In this document: in pieces, positions 6,443-12,933 of the stretch | Numbering within the stretch: position 1 is the first letter of the stretch | Layout: each line of letters begins with the position of its first letter | NCBI GenBank assembly: GCA_027459565.1 | Contig: DAIDIA010000132.1 | Coordinates: 1-12,933 of the forward strand | Source: Acidimicrobiaceae bacterium | GTDB lineage: Bacteria; Actinomycetota; Acidimicrobiia; Acidimicrobiales; Bog-793 | Length of the DNA: 12,933 nt | Reading direction: 5' to 3' | Made by a program: the position numbers and the translations under genes | The notes under the pieces: generated by a model | What the model was told of the DNA's origin: nothing | The model's input: only the letters and a program-made list of their open reading frames with translations | Database searches by the model: none

Positions 6443-7339
6443 ATGGCCATTGTCCTCGCCCTGATTGCCGCCGGGGCGAACGCATTCGCGACGATCATGC
6501 AACGCATTGGAGTCGAGGAGGCAGTCAAATCGGACAAGACGAGTCGTGCCCTCATGGCAGGGGTCATCAAGCGGCCGATATGGTTCATGGGACTGGTCGT
6601 CATCGCGTCGAGTTTCCTGCTCCAGGCGTTTGCCCTCTCGCTTGGAAACCTCTCGACGATCCAACCGGTGATGGTGACCGAGATTCTCTTCCTCGTCATC
6701 ATCTTGAGCCTGTGGTTCCAAAAGAAGTTGGCGCTGCACGACTGGCTGAGTGCGGTGGGAACCTCGGCTGGACTTGGAGTCTTTCTCTTCGTGAGCTCCG
6801 CGAGAGGGGGAACCGATCGGCCCCTCGCCGAGGACTGGATCCTCCTTCTGTGCGCAAGTGGCGGCGCGATGGCGATCTCGTGGTCAGTGGCGCACAAGGG
6901 ATCGCGTTCATTTCGGGCCGCATGCTATGGGGTCTGCGCCGCGATCGCGTTCGCGCTGACCGCAGCATTCATCAAGGCGGCCGCGGACCTGTGGGCTCGC
7001 GGACCGAGCGTGATCTTCACGCATTTCGAACCGTATGCGATTGCAGTGGCCGGGCTGGTCGGGCTCGTCGTCAGTCAGCACGCGCTCGAGTCCGGCCCTG
7101 TGGCAGCGTCACAGAGTGCACTGTTGATCGTGAATCCCGTTGCAAGCATCGTGATGGGCGTCTATCTGTTTGGAGACCGACTCCAGATCGCCCACGGACG
7201 ACTCGCCATTGAAGTTGCCGCGCTCGTCGTGATGTTCGTGTCGCTCTACGTGCTCAGCCATTCGTCGCTCATCGTCACGACGAGTTCCGACGAGCGGCTT
7301 TCGACTCGTGCTCACCTGTTCGTCGATGAGGATGAGTAG
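6443..7339 (+). CDS. DMT-superfamily (EamA/NIPA-like) integral membrane transporter
   Basis: The 298-residue protein has about nine hydrophobic helices, at roughly 1-19, 46-66, 71-91, 99-119, 130-150, 157-183, 191-212, 220-240 and 250-271, and two halves of similar design, as in drug/metabolite transporters. The N-terminal ANAFATIMQRIGVEEA and the SALLIVNPVASIVMG segment of the second half resemble actinobacterial DMT proteins and the NIPA magnesium-transporter branch. The substrate is unknown. The ATG at 6443 has only a weak upstream purine tract (CAGAGGG). The end (residues 272-298) is polar and acidic and should face the cytoplasm or remain disordered. It is 42 bp downstream of rnhB, with no sign of a terminator between them. 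Confidence 0.85.
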   Translation: MAIVLALIAAGANAFATIMQRIGVEEAVKSDKTSRALMAGVIKRPIWFMGLVVIASSFLLQAFALSLGNLSTIQPVMVTEILFLVIILSLWFQKKLALHDWLSAVGTSAGLGVFLFVSSARGGTDRPLAEDWILLLCASGGAMAISWSVAHKGSRSFRAACYGVCAAIAFALTAAFIKAAADLWARGPSVIFTHFEPYAIAVAGLVGLVVSQHALESGPVAASQSALLIVNPVASIVMGVYLFGDRLQIAHGRLAIEVAALVVMFVSLYVLSHSSLIVTTSSDERLSTRAHLFVDEDE

Positions 7340-7413
7340 GAGTTATCAGGCAATTCGCTCAAGATCTACTCGACGAAGCCCTTGCGGGTTGACCGAGGTG
7401 CTAAAGATGGATC

Positions 7414-7995
7414 ATGGGCAAAGTGCGAAAGTCACCCCTCCAACTCGGACAGGTCCTCGCGGGGCTGGTCGTGGCATCCGTGGTTCTCGGAGCCTGTGGT
7501 TCATCGAATCCCAAACCCTCGACCACGACGTCGACCTCCGCTCCGACGACGACCGTGAAGACGATCGCAGCGTGTACGACGGCGCTGATCACGATCACTC
7601 CGGTCTTTGGTGGCTCGGCCGCCGGTGGGAGTTACTACCGGTTCAATGTGACGAACATCGGACCCGGAGAGTGCGCGCTTGACGGGTATCCGGCGCTCAC
7701 CTTCTTCTCACCCAACGCGGCCGGCGGCGCGGGATCGGGCGGTCCGGTCTCGCTCACGGTGACCGATTCTGGACCGGCTCCCACGCGCGTCGTCCTCAAG
7801 CACTCCGAGTCCGCCCAGTTCCTGCTCGCATACACCGAGGTCCCCGTCAACGGCGCGGGGTGCTCAACGGTTGCCTCGGTTGATGTGCGGCTGCCGGGTC
7901 AAGCAGCGTCGACGCCGGTCCCCGTCTCATTTTCCCCGTGTGGCGGCGTCATCAAGGTCTACGCGTTCGCGGTGCCCGGTACGGTGAATCCTTGA
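7414..7995 (+). CDS. DUF4232-like secreted lipoprotein
   Basis: The 193-residue protein begins with a basic N-terminus (MGKVRKS), a hydrophobic core and the lipobox LGAC with C28 as the lipidated cysteine, so it should be anchored to the outer face of the membrane. A Ser/Thr/Pro linker (29-48) follows. The globular part (about 53-193) has four cysteines and features of the actinobacterial DUF4232 family: YYRFNVTNIGPGECALDGYP near its start, and the late segment ending in a Cys-Gly pair. Its biochemical role is unknown; the family is common in actinobacterial surface proteins. It lies 74 bp downstream of the permease. The start ATG 7414 is supported by the signal peptide rather than by a strong ribosome-binding site. 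Confidence 0.85.
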   Translation: MGKVRKSPLQLGQVLAGLVVASVVLGACGSSNPKPSTTTSTSAPTTTVKTIAACTTALITITPVFGGSAAGGSYYRFNVTNIGPGECALDGYPALTFFSPNAAGGAGSGGPVSLTVTDSGPAPTRVVLKHSESAQFLLAYTEVPVNGAGCSTVASVDVRLPGQAASTPVPVSFSPCGGVIKVYAFAVPGTVNP

Positions 7996-8076
7996 CATCA
8001 TCTAGATTGGTCAGCCTGTCGCCTTTGCGTTACGCGAACCGCGAGGAGAGGTCTGCAGATCGACGCGCAAGGATAT

Positions 8077-8150
8077 GGGCGCTTAGCTCAGCTGGTTAGA
8101 GCATCTGGTTTACACCCAGAGGGTCGGGGGTTCGAGTCCCTCAGCGCCCA
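8077..8150 (+). tRNA. tRNA-Val (anticodon UAC)
   Basis: A full cloverleaf is visible. The acceptor stem is GGGCGCT (8077-8083) with AGCGCCC (8143-8149) and discriminator A at 8150. The D arm is GCTC...GAGC. The anticodon stem TCTGG/CCAGA encloses the loop TTTACAC with anticodon TAC (8111-8113), and the T arm GGGGG-TTCGAGT-CCCTC has one G-U pair. The anticodon reads GUA valine codons. The 3' CCA is not encoded (CAA follows). No second copy of the 3' end was seen in the window. Confidence 0.97.
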
Positions 8151-8255
8151 CAATGTGACCTATGTCCCGTTCAGTGGACCACGAGTTGCACGTTCGATAG
8201 CCCGAAGAGCACGTGCGAGTTGAATGCGTTCCATCGATATTGAGTGGAGCGATCG

Positions 8256-8648
8256 TTACGTCGGTGACACCACGGGCAAGCTAACTTGCTCCGCGGCTGC
8301 GCAAAGGCGAACGCCGTAGGCGACGAAATCGGTGATGTCCTCAATCAGCGACAGCGCGCTGGCGAGATGAATGGCGTCAAGACTACATAATTCGCGTGGG
8401 GCCAGAACTGCAGCCCGCTCGACAATCACGTGATCTATGGGAAGGAGGTCAACCCCGTGCAGGAGTCGCCTGGCGTCATCAACTGATGATCCATCGATTC
8501 GTTGACATGTGCGGAGTAGTTCAACGGTAGACAGATCGCTACTGACCTTGGGAGTCTCGGACTTCTGGGTTAGCCAGTCGGTCAGCGCGGCGCTCTCGGG
8601 CTCGTCGAAAAGCAATTTGACGAGAGCGGATGTATCGATGTAGATCAC
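8256..8648 (-). CDS. vapC: PIN-domain (VapC-family) ribonuclease toxin
   Basis: The 130-residue protein has the PIN-domain start MIYIDTSALVKLL with D5, E43 in the STVELLR helix, and LDAIHLASAL with D91. Active PIN nucleases bind Mg2+ through D5, E43, D91 and usually a fourth acidic residue in a Y-D-x-R-L motif. Here that motif reads AYGVRL with glycine (G112); D104 or D107 lies just before it. VapC toxins cleave specific RNAs, often tRNA, when freed from their antitoxin. The GTG start (8646-8648) overlaps the antitoxin stop as GTGA, so the pair is translationally coupled with the antitoxin first. The fourth-site change may lower or abolish activity; this is an inference. Confidence 0.88.
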   Translation of the reverse strand: MIYIDTSALVKLLFDEPESAALTDWLTQKSETPKVSSDLSTVELLRTCQRIDGSSVDDARRLLHGVDLLPIDHVIVERAAVLAPRELCSLDAIHLASALSLIEDITDFVAYGVRLCAAAEQVSLPVVSPT

Positions 8649-8923
8649 GCCAACCGATCCTCGCGTAGTTCATCGAGCTCGTGCGTCGCGGTGTGCGGGG
8701 TTCGTGCAACGTATCGGCGTGTGGGCATCTGAAATGCACCACTTGCCGGAATGAGGCGACCTGAGGCGATGAGCCGGTCTCGCGAAGCGATGGCAGGGGT
8801 AGGTGATACCAATAGGGCGATGAGCCTCCCGCGTTCGGTGACTTCGACGACTTCACCTGCTTTCACACGCTCGAGATATCGGCTGGCGTGCTGGCGGAGT
8901 TCCCTAATCCCGATTCGGGTCAT
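8645..8923 (-). CDS. Phd/YefM-family antitoxin
   Basis: From the ATG at 8921-8923 the protein has 92 residues. Its first 40 residues (TRIGIRELRQHASRYLERVK, then a gap-free AGEVVEVTERGRLIALLV) are the Phd/YefM DNA-binding fold seen in antitoxins paired with PIN toxins. The C-terminal half (about 50-92) is polar and should wrap the toxin. Such proteins neutralise the toxin and repress their own operon. A TTG two codons earlier (8927-8929) could also start translation. The transcript is probably leaderless or nearly so, because a TATGAT box lies only about 15 nt ahead of the ATG, inside an inverted repeat that is a likely operator. Confidence 0.88.
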   Translation of the reverse strand: MTRIGIRELRQHASRYLERVKAGEVVEVTERGRLIALLVSPTPAIASRDRLIASGRLIPASGAFQMPTRRYVARTPHTATHELDELREDRLA

Positions 8924-8932
8924 GCGCAAATA

Positions 8933-8951
8933 GTAGCATCATAAGTGCTAC
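8933..8951 (-). promoter_or_regulatory. Antitoxin promoter -10 box inside an inverted-repeat operator
   Basis: GTAGCA (8933-8938) and TGCTAC (8946-8951) form a perfect 6-bp inverted repeat with a 7-nt spacer. On the minus strand the spacer region holds TATGAT (8943-8938), one base from the -10 consensus. Binding by the antitoxin to these arms would block RNA polymerase directly. A -35-like TTGCGA lies upstream, but only 14 nt away, so the -35 is uncertain. Confidence 0.6.
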
Positions 8952-9160
8952 AAACTGTCGCAACGAGATCCCTCGCGGTCTGCGCACCGTTCCGCGTGTT
9001 GCGCGGACAGTTGTGTGTGGCATCTCCCCAGGCAGGACTCCCAAGCGGTCCGTATCGTGTCCCTCAAAGTCCTTCGAGACCTCTGGTCGTGGCACCGCCT
9101 CACCCGGTTCGCGACGGCCCGTCACAGCTCCTCGGTATCTCGCGCCCCGGGCCGCCGAAA

Positions 9161-9490
9161 TCAATCGATGAGTTGTGCGGCGCGCTCGAGGAGTGCACAG
9201 GCGGCAATGACGTCGTTGTCATGGGTCGCGTCATGAGCCTCGAAGACAAGCTGGCGGAGCCGACCGAGCGTGTCGAGTGAGATGCCACGCGCAAGAAGGG
9301 GGTGTTCGCTCTCGCGACGGGTCGTGATGGCGATGTCGGCAAGCGTGAACAGCGCGTCCATCTCCGATTCGCGGTAGACGAACTCCTCAAAGGTCCTCGC
9401 CGAGGCCAATCTCTCGGCGATCTGGCGGATCGTCGTGCTCGTCAGGGTCTCGATGGCGATTGCGTCGCGCATCGCCGGTGCCCGGAACAC
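9161..9490 (-). CDS. Small uncharacterised protein downstream of the Rieske oxygenase
   Basis: The 109-residue protein is largely helical by inspection, acidic/basic mixed, and has no cysteines that could hold an iron-sulfur cluster apart from one C-terminal Cys, so it is not a ferredoxin. It has no signal peptide or membrane helix. It begins 20 bp after the Rieske oxygenase stop on the same strand, so it should be cotranscribed with it. The listed GTG start (9488-9490) could be replaced by the ATG at residue 7 (9470-9472), and neither has a clear Shine-Dalgarno. I do not recognise the family; an accessory or regulatory role for the oxygenase is only suggested by position. Confidence 0.65.
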   Translation of the reverse strand: MFRAPAMRDAIAIETLTSTTIRQIAERLASARTFEEFVYRESEMDALFTLADIAITTRRESEHPLLARGISLDTLGRLRQLVFEAHDATHDNDVIAACALLERAAQLID

Positions 9491-9510
9491 CTCGCGCTCT
9501 CTCGCCGTCT

Positions 9511-10830
9511 TTAGTAGGACTGGGAGATCGACGACGCGACGAAGGTCTCGGGCTGGCCAGCGACAAACAGGTCGACCGGGCTGACATCCTTGGGCGCGGT
9601 GACCACGACCGAACGTGCGCGGTAGGCCTTGGGTCGGGATGCATGCGGTGGCTCGATGCCGCGTTGGAGGTCTTTGACAAGCGTCAAGAGGAGCCTCCGC
9701 ATGCCGATGATCCCGCGGTCGGTGACTCCGAGGTGTTCTTCGTGGCGTCTCGCGATGGGTCCGTCCTGATCCTCTTGGACCGGGAGGTCCTCTCCGCGGA
9801 TGCCGTAGATTCCCGTGAAGCTCGAAGTTGCCTGGAGCTCTCGGTCGATCAGGTAGTTGTTCGACATGTTCGCAATCGGGATGAACGTCTCGGGATCGAC
9901 GAGTGCGTGCACACCCGCCCCACTCGTCACCGTGAGCCGCTCCGCCTCATTCAGGGGCCTCGCGTGGTGCCAGGTCACGGTGAACCCCACGGAGTAGGTG
10001 TCATCGACGGGCACGATCGCCGTCCAGGTGTTGAACGCGTCGTATCCGCTCGGGATGAGGGTGAACGAGGGCACCAGGAACGGCGTCATCCTCCAGTAGT
10101 ACTCGCCGTCGGGAAATTCGCTTCTTGCCATCGCGACAAGTCCGAAATCGGTCTCCGCGAGGTCGAACTGCTTGCGTGCAAGGAACGGTGGAGGTAGGAG
10201 GCCGGCCTCGTCAAAGCGCGGTGGCAAGATCTCCTTGGGAACGAACTCATCCTCTTCCGATCCGAGATTGCGATGGAGGAAGTTGACGTGGGCGGTGTCG
10301 ATCTCGCCCTCGAGGTTCTGCAGGTAGTTGCAGGCCTGGAATCGTTTCGTGGCAAGGAAGTGATCGTCGGGGAGCAGTGTCCACTCGAAGCTTGGGAACT
10401 CTGGCTTGAGCTCCTCTGGGCCCATGTAGATCCAGATGAGACCTCCCGCCTCGTGGGTGTCGTAGGCCTTCGCGCGCACGGAGTCTTTGAACCTTGAGTT
10501 CTCCGGCTCTCCGGGCTGGTCCACACAGCGTCCGTCGGCCGCGAACTTCCAGCCGTGGTACACGCAGCGGATGCCCTCCTCCTCATTCCTTCCCCAGAAG
10601 AGGTTCGCGTGCCGATGCGGACAGCGCGCCTCAAGGATTCCGACGTGTCCTGACGTGGCGCGGAACGCGACGAGCCTTTCTCCAAGCAGTCGCGGGGCGA
10701 CGGGGGGTCCGTCGGGCTTTGGCAGTTCGCTCGAGAGCATCGCCGGCAGCCAGAAACGTCGGAAGAGTTGCCCCATCGGCGTTTCGGAGCCGGTGCGCGT
10801 CAAAAGATCGTTGTCTGATTCACTCAACAT
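9511..10830 (-). CDS. Rieske ring-hydroxylating oxygenase, alpha subunit (phthalate dioxygenase-like)
   Basis: From the ATG at 10828-10830 the protein has 439 residues, typical for the phthalate-dioxygenase-like group. The Rieske [2Fe-2S] site is CPHRH (C70, H72) with CVYHGW (C89, H92). The mononuclear iron site begins at NYLQNLEGEIDTAHVNFLH, where H181 and H186 are ligands and D178 is the bridging aspartate; the third ligand is probably an Asp in VQEDQDGPI. EEHLGVTDRGIIGMRRLL near the end is typical of the subfamily. Such enzymes insert oxygen into aromatic or related substrates with electrons from a separate reductase, which is not in the window. AAGGTG (10842-10837) lies 6 nt before this ATG; an upstream in-frame start at 10866 is therefore less likely. 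The substrate cannot be assigned. Confidence 0.93.
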   Translation of the reverse strand: MLSESDNDLLTRTGSETPMGQLFRRFWLPAMLSSELPKPDGPPVAPRLLGERLVAFRATSGHVGILEARCPHRHANLFWGRNEEEGIRCVYHGWKFAADGRCVDQPGEPENSRFKDSVRAKAYDTHEAGGLIWIYMGPEELKPEFPSFEWTLLPDDHFLATKRFQACNYLQNLEGEIDTAHVNFLHRNLGSEEDEFVPKEILPPRFDEAGLLPPPFLARKQFDLAETDFGLVAMARSEFPDGEYYWRMTPFLVPSFTLIPSGYDAFNTWTAIVPVDDTYSVGFTVTWHHARPLNEAERLTVTSGAGVHALVDPETFIPIANMSNNYLIDRELQATSSFTGIYGIRGEDLPVQEDQDGPIARRHEEHLGVTDRGIIGMRRLLLTLVKDLQRGIEPPHASRPKAYRARSVVVTAPKDVSPVDLFVAGQPETFVASSISQSY

Positions 10831-10947
10831 TTTGCCCACCTTCGTCTGTGATGGCCATGAACCCATCTTCGCGCGCAGAATCGGGTGCCCGAACGGTGCT
10901 CATCTACTCGCGCCCGGACCCGTCGCGATCCCCGCACTGCGCGCGCA

Positions 10948-11415
10948 TCAGTTGCCCGCGGCCTCGCGCACGGCATTGATGATCCCCTGATATCCCGTGC
11001 ATCGGCAGAGGTTTCCCGAGAGGCCCTCGCGGATCTCCTCATCGCTTGGATGGGGATTATCTCGCAAGAGCGCCTCGACCGAGACGATGAAACCGGGAGT
11101 GCAGAATCCGCACTGGAGGCCGTGATTGTTCCAGAACGCCTGCTGGACCCTGTTCAATGTGCCGTCCTCAGGCGTGAGCCCCTCGACCGTGGTCACGCTC
11201 TGGCCGTCAGCCTGGACGGCGAAGATGAGACACGATCGAACGGCCGCACCGTCGAGCAGCACGGTGCATGCGCCGCATACGCCGTGCTCGCAGGCGAGAT
11301 GCGTACCGGTCAGGCCGCAGGCCTCGCGAAGGAAGTCCGCAAGGGTTGCACGCGGCTCGAGCAGCGCCCGCCGCTCCCGCGCGTTGACCTCGATCGAGAC
11401 GGGAATCTCATGCAT
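10948..11415 (-). CDS. Molybdenum hydroxylase small subunit, 2x [2Fe-2S] (CoxS-like)
   Basis: The 155-residue protein has the full two-cluster pattern of the xanthine-oxidase family small subunit. The plant-type cluster uses C42, C47, C50 (CEHGVCGAC) and C62 (RSC), and the C-terminal cluster uses C102, C105 (CGFC) and C137, C139 (CRC). It passes electrons from the molybdenum site to the FAD subunit. The start is ATG at 11413-11415: GAGGAGG (11428-11422) stands 6 nt upstream, and it overlaps the coxM stop by 8 nt. A longer reading frame to 11505 exists but would add an arginine/proline-rich extension with no support. The Rieske gene starts 117 nt downstream on the same strand. Confidence 0.95.
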   Translation of the reverse strand: MHEIPVSIEVNARERRALLEPRATLADFLREACGLTGTHLACEHGVCGACTVLLDGAAVRSCLIFAVQADGQSVTTVEGLTPEDGTLNRVQQAFWNNHGLQCGFCTPGFIVSVEALLRDNPHPSDEEIREGLSGNLCRCTGYQGIINAVREAAGN

Positions 11416-12280
11416 TGTCTGCCTCCTCGAGTGCTCTGCGTAGCGCCGTGGCCGCGAGCGACGCGGCGATCCGGGTCCGGTACGCGGCCGAGGCATGGAC
11501 GTCATCGCCCGGAGTCGTCGCCTCGACGGCCAGCCGCGCAGTCGCCGCGCAGTCGACGGCGTCTGCCCGAGTGCCCACTAGTGCCGACTCTGCCTCATGC
11601 GCGCGCAACGGAGTCGGCCCCATTCCCATGAATGCGATCGATGCGCGCGCCACGCGGCGATCGCTGTCGAGCGTTACCGCGCACGAGACGCCGGCGATCG
11701 CGAAGTCCCCGGCTCTCAGCGCGAACTCCTCGATCGCGAATCCCGATGTCCCGGTCGCGACCGGGAACGCGACGTGGCTGAGTATCTCGTCGGGTTCGGC
11801 CGAGCTCTGCCAGATGGAGATGAAGAAGTCGCTCGCATCGACGGTGCGACTGCCGTTCGGCCCCACGAGCGTCATCGTGGCTCCAAGACACAGGGCGACG
11901 CAGGGGAGCTCCGAGGCGGGATCGGCATGCGCGATTGATCCACCGATCGTTCCGCGGTTGCGGATCTGGAAGTGTCCGATCTTGGGAAGGGCGCGGTGCA
12001 GCAACGGCACATGTCGGGCGACGAGTTCGCTGTGCTCCGCGCTCGACTGGCGGGTCAGCGCACCGACCACGAGCGTGTCGCCTTCGAGCCTGATACCGCG
12101 CAGCTCCTCGATGCGGTTCAAATCGATGAGGTGTTCAAAGCGAGCGATGCGCAAAGCGAGCATCGGCACAAGGCTCTGGCCGCCGGCGATGACCTTCGCC
12201 TCGTCGACGTGGTTCTTGAGCAGCGTGACCGCCTCGAGCGTGCTCGTCGGAGCGTGGTATTCGAACTGCGCTGGCTTCAC
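11408..12280 (-). CDS. Molybdenum hydroxylase medium subunit, FAD-binding (CoxM-like)
   Basis: The 290-residue protein has the usual CoxM length and both FAD motifs: AGGQSLVP (32-39) and TIGGSIAHADP (111-121). It accepts electrons from the small subunit's iron-sulfur clusters and passes them to the acceptor. The GTG start (12278-12280) has AAGGTGA (12290-12284) 3-4 nt upstream. It is the first gene of the minus-strand group (medium subunit, small subunit, Rieske oxygenase, small protein). The large subunit is encoded divergently, which is unlike the common one-strand orders M-S-L or S-L-M. The substrate depends on the large subunit and cannot be decided here. Confidence 0.94.
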   Translation of the reverse strand: MKPAQFEYHAPTSTLEAVTLLKNHVDEAKVIAGGQSLVPMLALRIARFEHLIDLNRIEELRGIRLEGDTLVVGALTRQSSAEHSELVARHVPLLHRALPKIGHFQIRNRGTIGGSIAHADPASELPCVALCLGATMTLVGPNGSRTVDASDFFISIWQSSAEPDEILSHVAFPVATGTSGFAIEEFALRAGDFAIAGVSCAVTLDSDRRVARASIAFMGMGPTPLRAHEAESALVGTRADAVDCAATARLAVEATTPGDDVHASAAYRTRIAASLAATALRRALEEADNA

Positions 12281-12480
12281 CGCTCACCTTTCGCCGTCGG
12301 CCTCTTTGTACTGTAGGCAATCTGTACTGTAGGCAAATTGTCCTCGCGGCGCACCTTGGCCAAGACCAGGTGGCCGACGAAGACTCCTCTTCGACCGACC
12401 GCCGCGCGAACGGAATCTCGTTGGAGCGTCCTGACACCGGGCGAGATAGTGTCGCGAGGTGACTCGAACGGGAGGGTTGA
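12281..12480. promoter_or_regulatory. Divergent control region between medium- and large-subunit genes
   Basis: The 200 bp must serve both directions. They contain a perfect 14-bp tandem repeat (12307-12336) near the medium-subunit side. On the plus strand TTGGAG (12421-12426) and GATAGT (12445-12450), 18 nt apart, are a plausible sigma-70-type promoter that would give a short leader of about 25 nt before the large-subunit TTG. GGGAGGG (12470-12476) is the large-subunit ribosome-binding site. No minus-strand promoter is clear, although each repeat carries TTGCCT and TACAGT on that strand. Confidence 0.4.
12307..12336. repeat. Two direct copies of TGTACTGTAGGCAA
   Basis: TGTACTGTAGGCAA occurs at 12307-12320 and exactly again at 12323-12336, with 2 nt between them and a 16-bp period. 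The repeat starts 27 bp upstream of the medium-subunit start codon and about 145 bp upstream of the large-subunit start. The position suits a tandem binding site for a regulator. A 16-bp period puts the copies about 1.5 helical turns apart. Confidence 0.75.
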
Positions 12481-12933
12481 TTTGACCGAAGTTGACGTCC
12501 AGGATGGCCAGCGCCTCGATGCGGCCCGCTACGTAGGCGCTCGAACTCGTCGCAAGGAGGATCCCCGCCTGCTGAGCGGCCAGGGAAGCTACGTCGGTGA
12601 CGTCGTGCTTCCCGGCATGGGCCACGTCGCCTTTGTGCGGAGTCCGTATCCCAAAGCGACGATCGATGCAATCGACATCTCGGCCGCCAAGGTCGCCCCG
12701 GGCGTGCTCGGAGTGTTGACGGGCCGCGACCTGACCGACAATACGGATCCTCCCGGAGGTTGGCGGAAGGCGATCCTGCCGATCGAGCACATAGCGTACG
12801 TCGGCGAGCCGGTTGTCATGGTGATCGCCGAGAGCAGAGCGCTTGCCGAGGACGCGGCCGAGCTCGTCGAGGTGCGCTACACCCCGGAGCCTCCGGTCAT
12901 CGAACTCGAAGATGCGATCGCGGACCTGCACCT
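12481..12933 (+). CDS. Molybdenum hydroxylase large subunit, molybdopterin-binding (CoxL-like), N-terminal part
   Basis: The first 150 residues are visible and run off the window. They match the start of xanthine-oxidase-family large subunits: YVGARTRRKEDPRLLSGQG, then YVGDVVLPGMGHVAFVRSPY, GVLTGRDL, and YVGEPVVMVIAESRALAED followed by the AELVEVRY segment. This is the subunit that holds the molybdopterin-cytosine dinucleotide cofactor and hydroxylates the substrate. The start is TTG at 12481: an in-frame TGA ends directly before it, GGGAGGG lies 4 nt upstream of it, and the next in-frame ATG is well inside the conserved domain. The active-site loop that separates true CO dehydrogenase (AYRCSFR) from other members lies beyond the window, so the substrate is open. 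Confidence 0.92.

Noticed and set aside
7992..7997. Perfect TTGACA upstream of the tRNA gene as a promoter -35 box
   Set aside because: It overlaps the lipoprotein stop codon, and no -10-like hexamer stands 16-18 nt downstream (CCTGTC there).
8952..9160. Open frame at 8904-9164 on the minus strand between the small protein and the antitoxin
   Set aside because: It overlaps the antitoxin start and its promoter, and is Arg/Gly-rich with no motif or ribosome-binding site; the interval is best read as intergenic.
9460..10197. 245-codon plus-strand frame opposite the Rieske oxygenase
   Set aside because: The product is Arg/Asp/Val-rich without motifs, and the opposite strand has all Rieske and iron-site motifs.
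11415..12332. 305-codon plus-strand frame opposite the medium subunit
   Set aside because: Ser/Ala-rich antisense frame in GC-rich DNA; the minus strand carries both FAD motifs.
1..12933. CRISPR array or insertion sequence
   Set aside because: No regularly spaced short repeats with unique spacers, no transposase and no terminal inverted repeats were seen; the only arrays are the HU coding repeats and the single tandem pair at 12307-12336.

Overview
The window is GC-rich, with GC-rich third codon positions in most genes. It reads as a chromosomal segment of an actinobacterium, plausibly a deep-branching group such as the Acidimicrobiia. The taxon is an inference. It rests on an HU protein with a lysine/alanine/proline histone-like tail, a CofC/FbiD enzyme of F420 biosynthesis, a DUF4232-type lipoprotein, frequent GTG/TTG starts, and CO-dehydrogenase-family (coxSML-like) genes beside a Rieske oxygenase. 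The order HU - cofC - gpsA recalls, from memory, the mycobacterial hupB-mutT1-ppk1-fbiD-gpsA neighbourhood, so the left-centre looks like ancestral chromosome with local replacements.

Layout. (1) 1-1120, minus: the N-terminal 373 residues of a VirD4/TraG-type coupling ATPase, cut by the window edge and with no visible membrane anchor. (2) 1367-2011, plus: the tailed HU protein, ending in a strong rho-independent terminator. (3) 2098-3428, minus: cofC overlapping a PIG-L/LmbE deacetylase gene by 4 bp. (4) 3429-3928: about 500 bp with no convincing intact gene and a possible broken small membrane-protein ORF. (5) 3929-8150, plus: an unknown two-anchor membrane protein, then gpsA, rnhB, a DMT/NIPA-like permease, a DUF4232-like lipoprotein and tRNA-Val(UAC). 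(6) 8256-8929, minus: a type II toxin-antitoxin pair (PIN/VapC toxin, Phd/YefM antitoxin) behind a promoter nested in an inverted repeat. (7) 9161-12280, minus: a molybdenum-hydroxylase medium (FAD) and small (2x 2Fe-2S) subunit pair, a Rieske ring-hydroxylating oxygenase and a small unknown protein. (8) 12481-12933, plus: the start of the large, molybdopterin-binding subunit, divergent from the other two subunits.

How they fit together. The right end is probably a catabolic module. The molybdenum hydroxylase would need the L subunit from the plus strand and the M and S subunits from the minus strand, so the shared 200-bp divergent region, which carries a perfect 14-bp tandem repeat, is the obvious place for joint control. 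The Rieske oxygenase needs a reductase and ferredoxin that are not in the window. I found no clearly new multi-gene system. The least explained items are the split cox-like/Rieske locus with its tandem repeat and small partner protein, the PIG-L enzyme translationally coupled to cofC, and the anchor-less VirD4-like ATPase next to HU.
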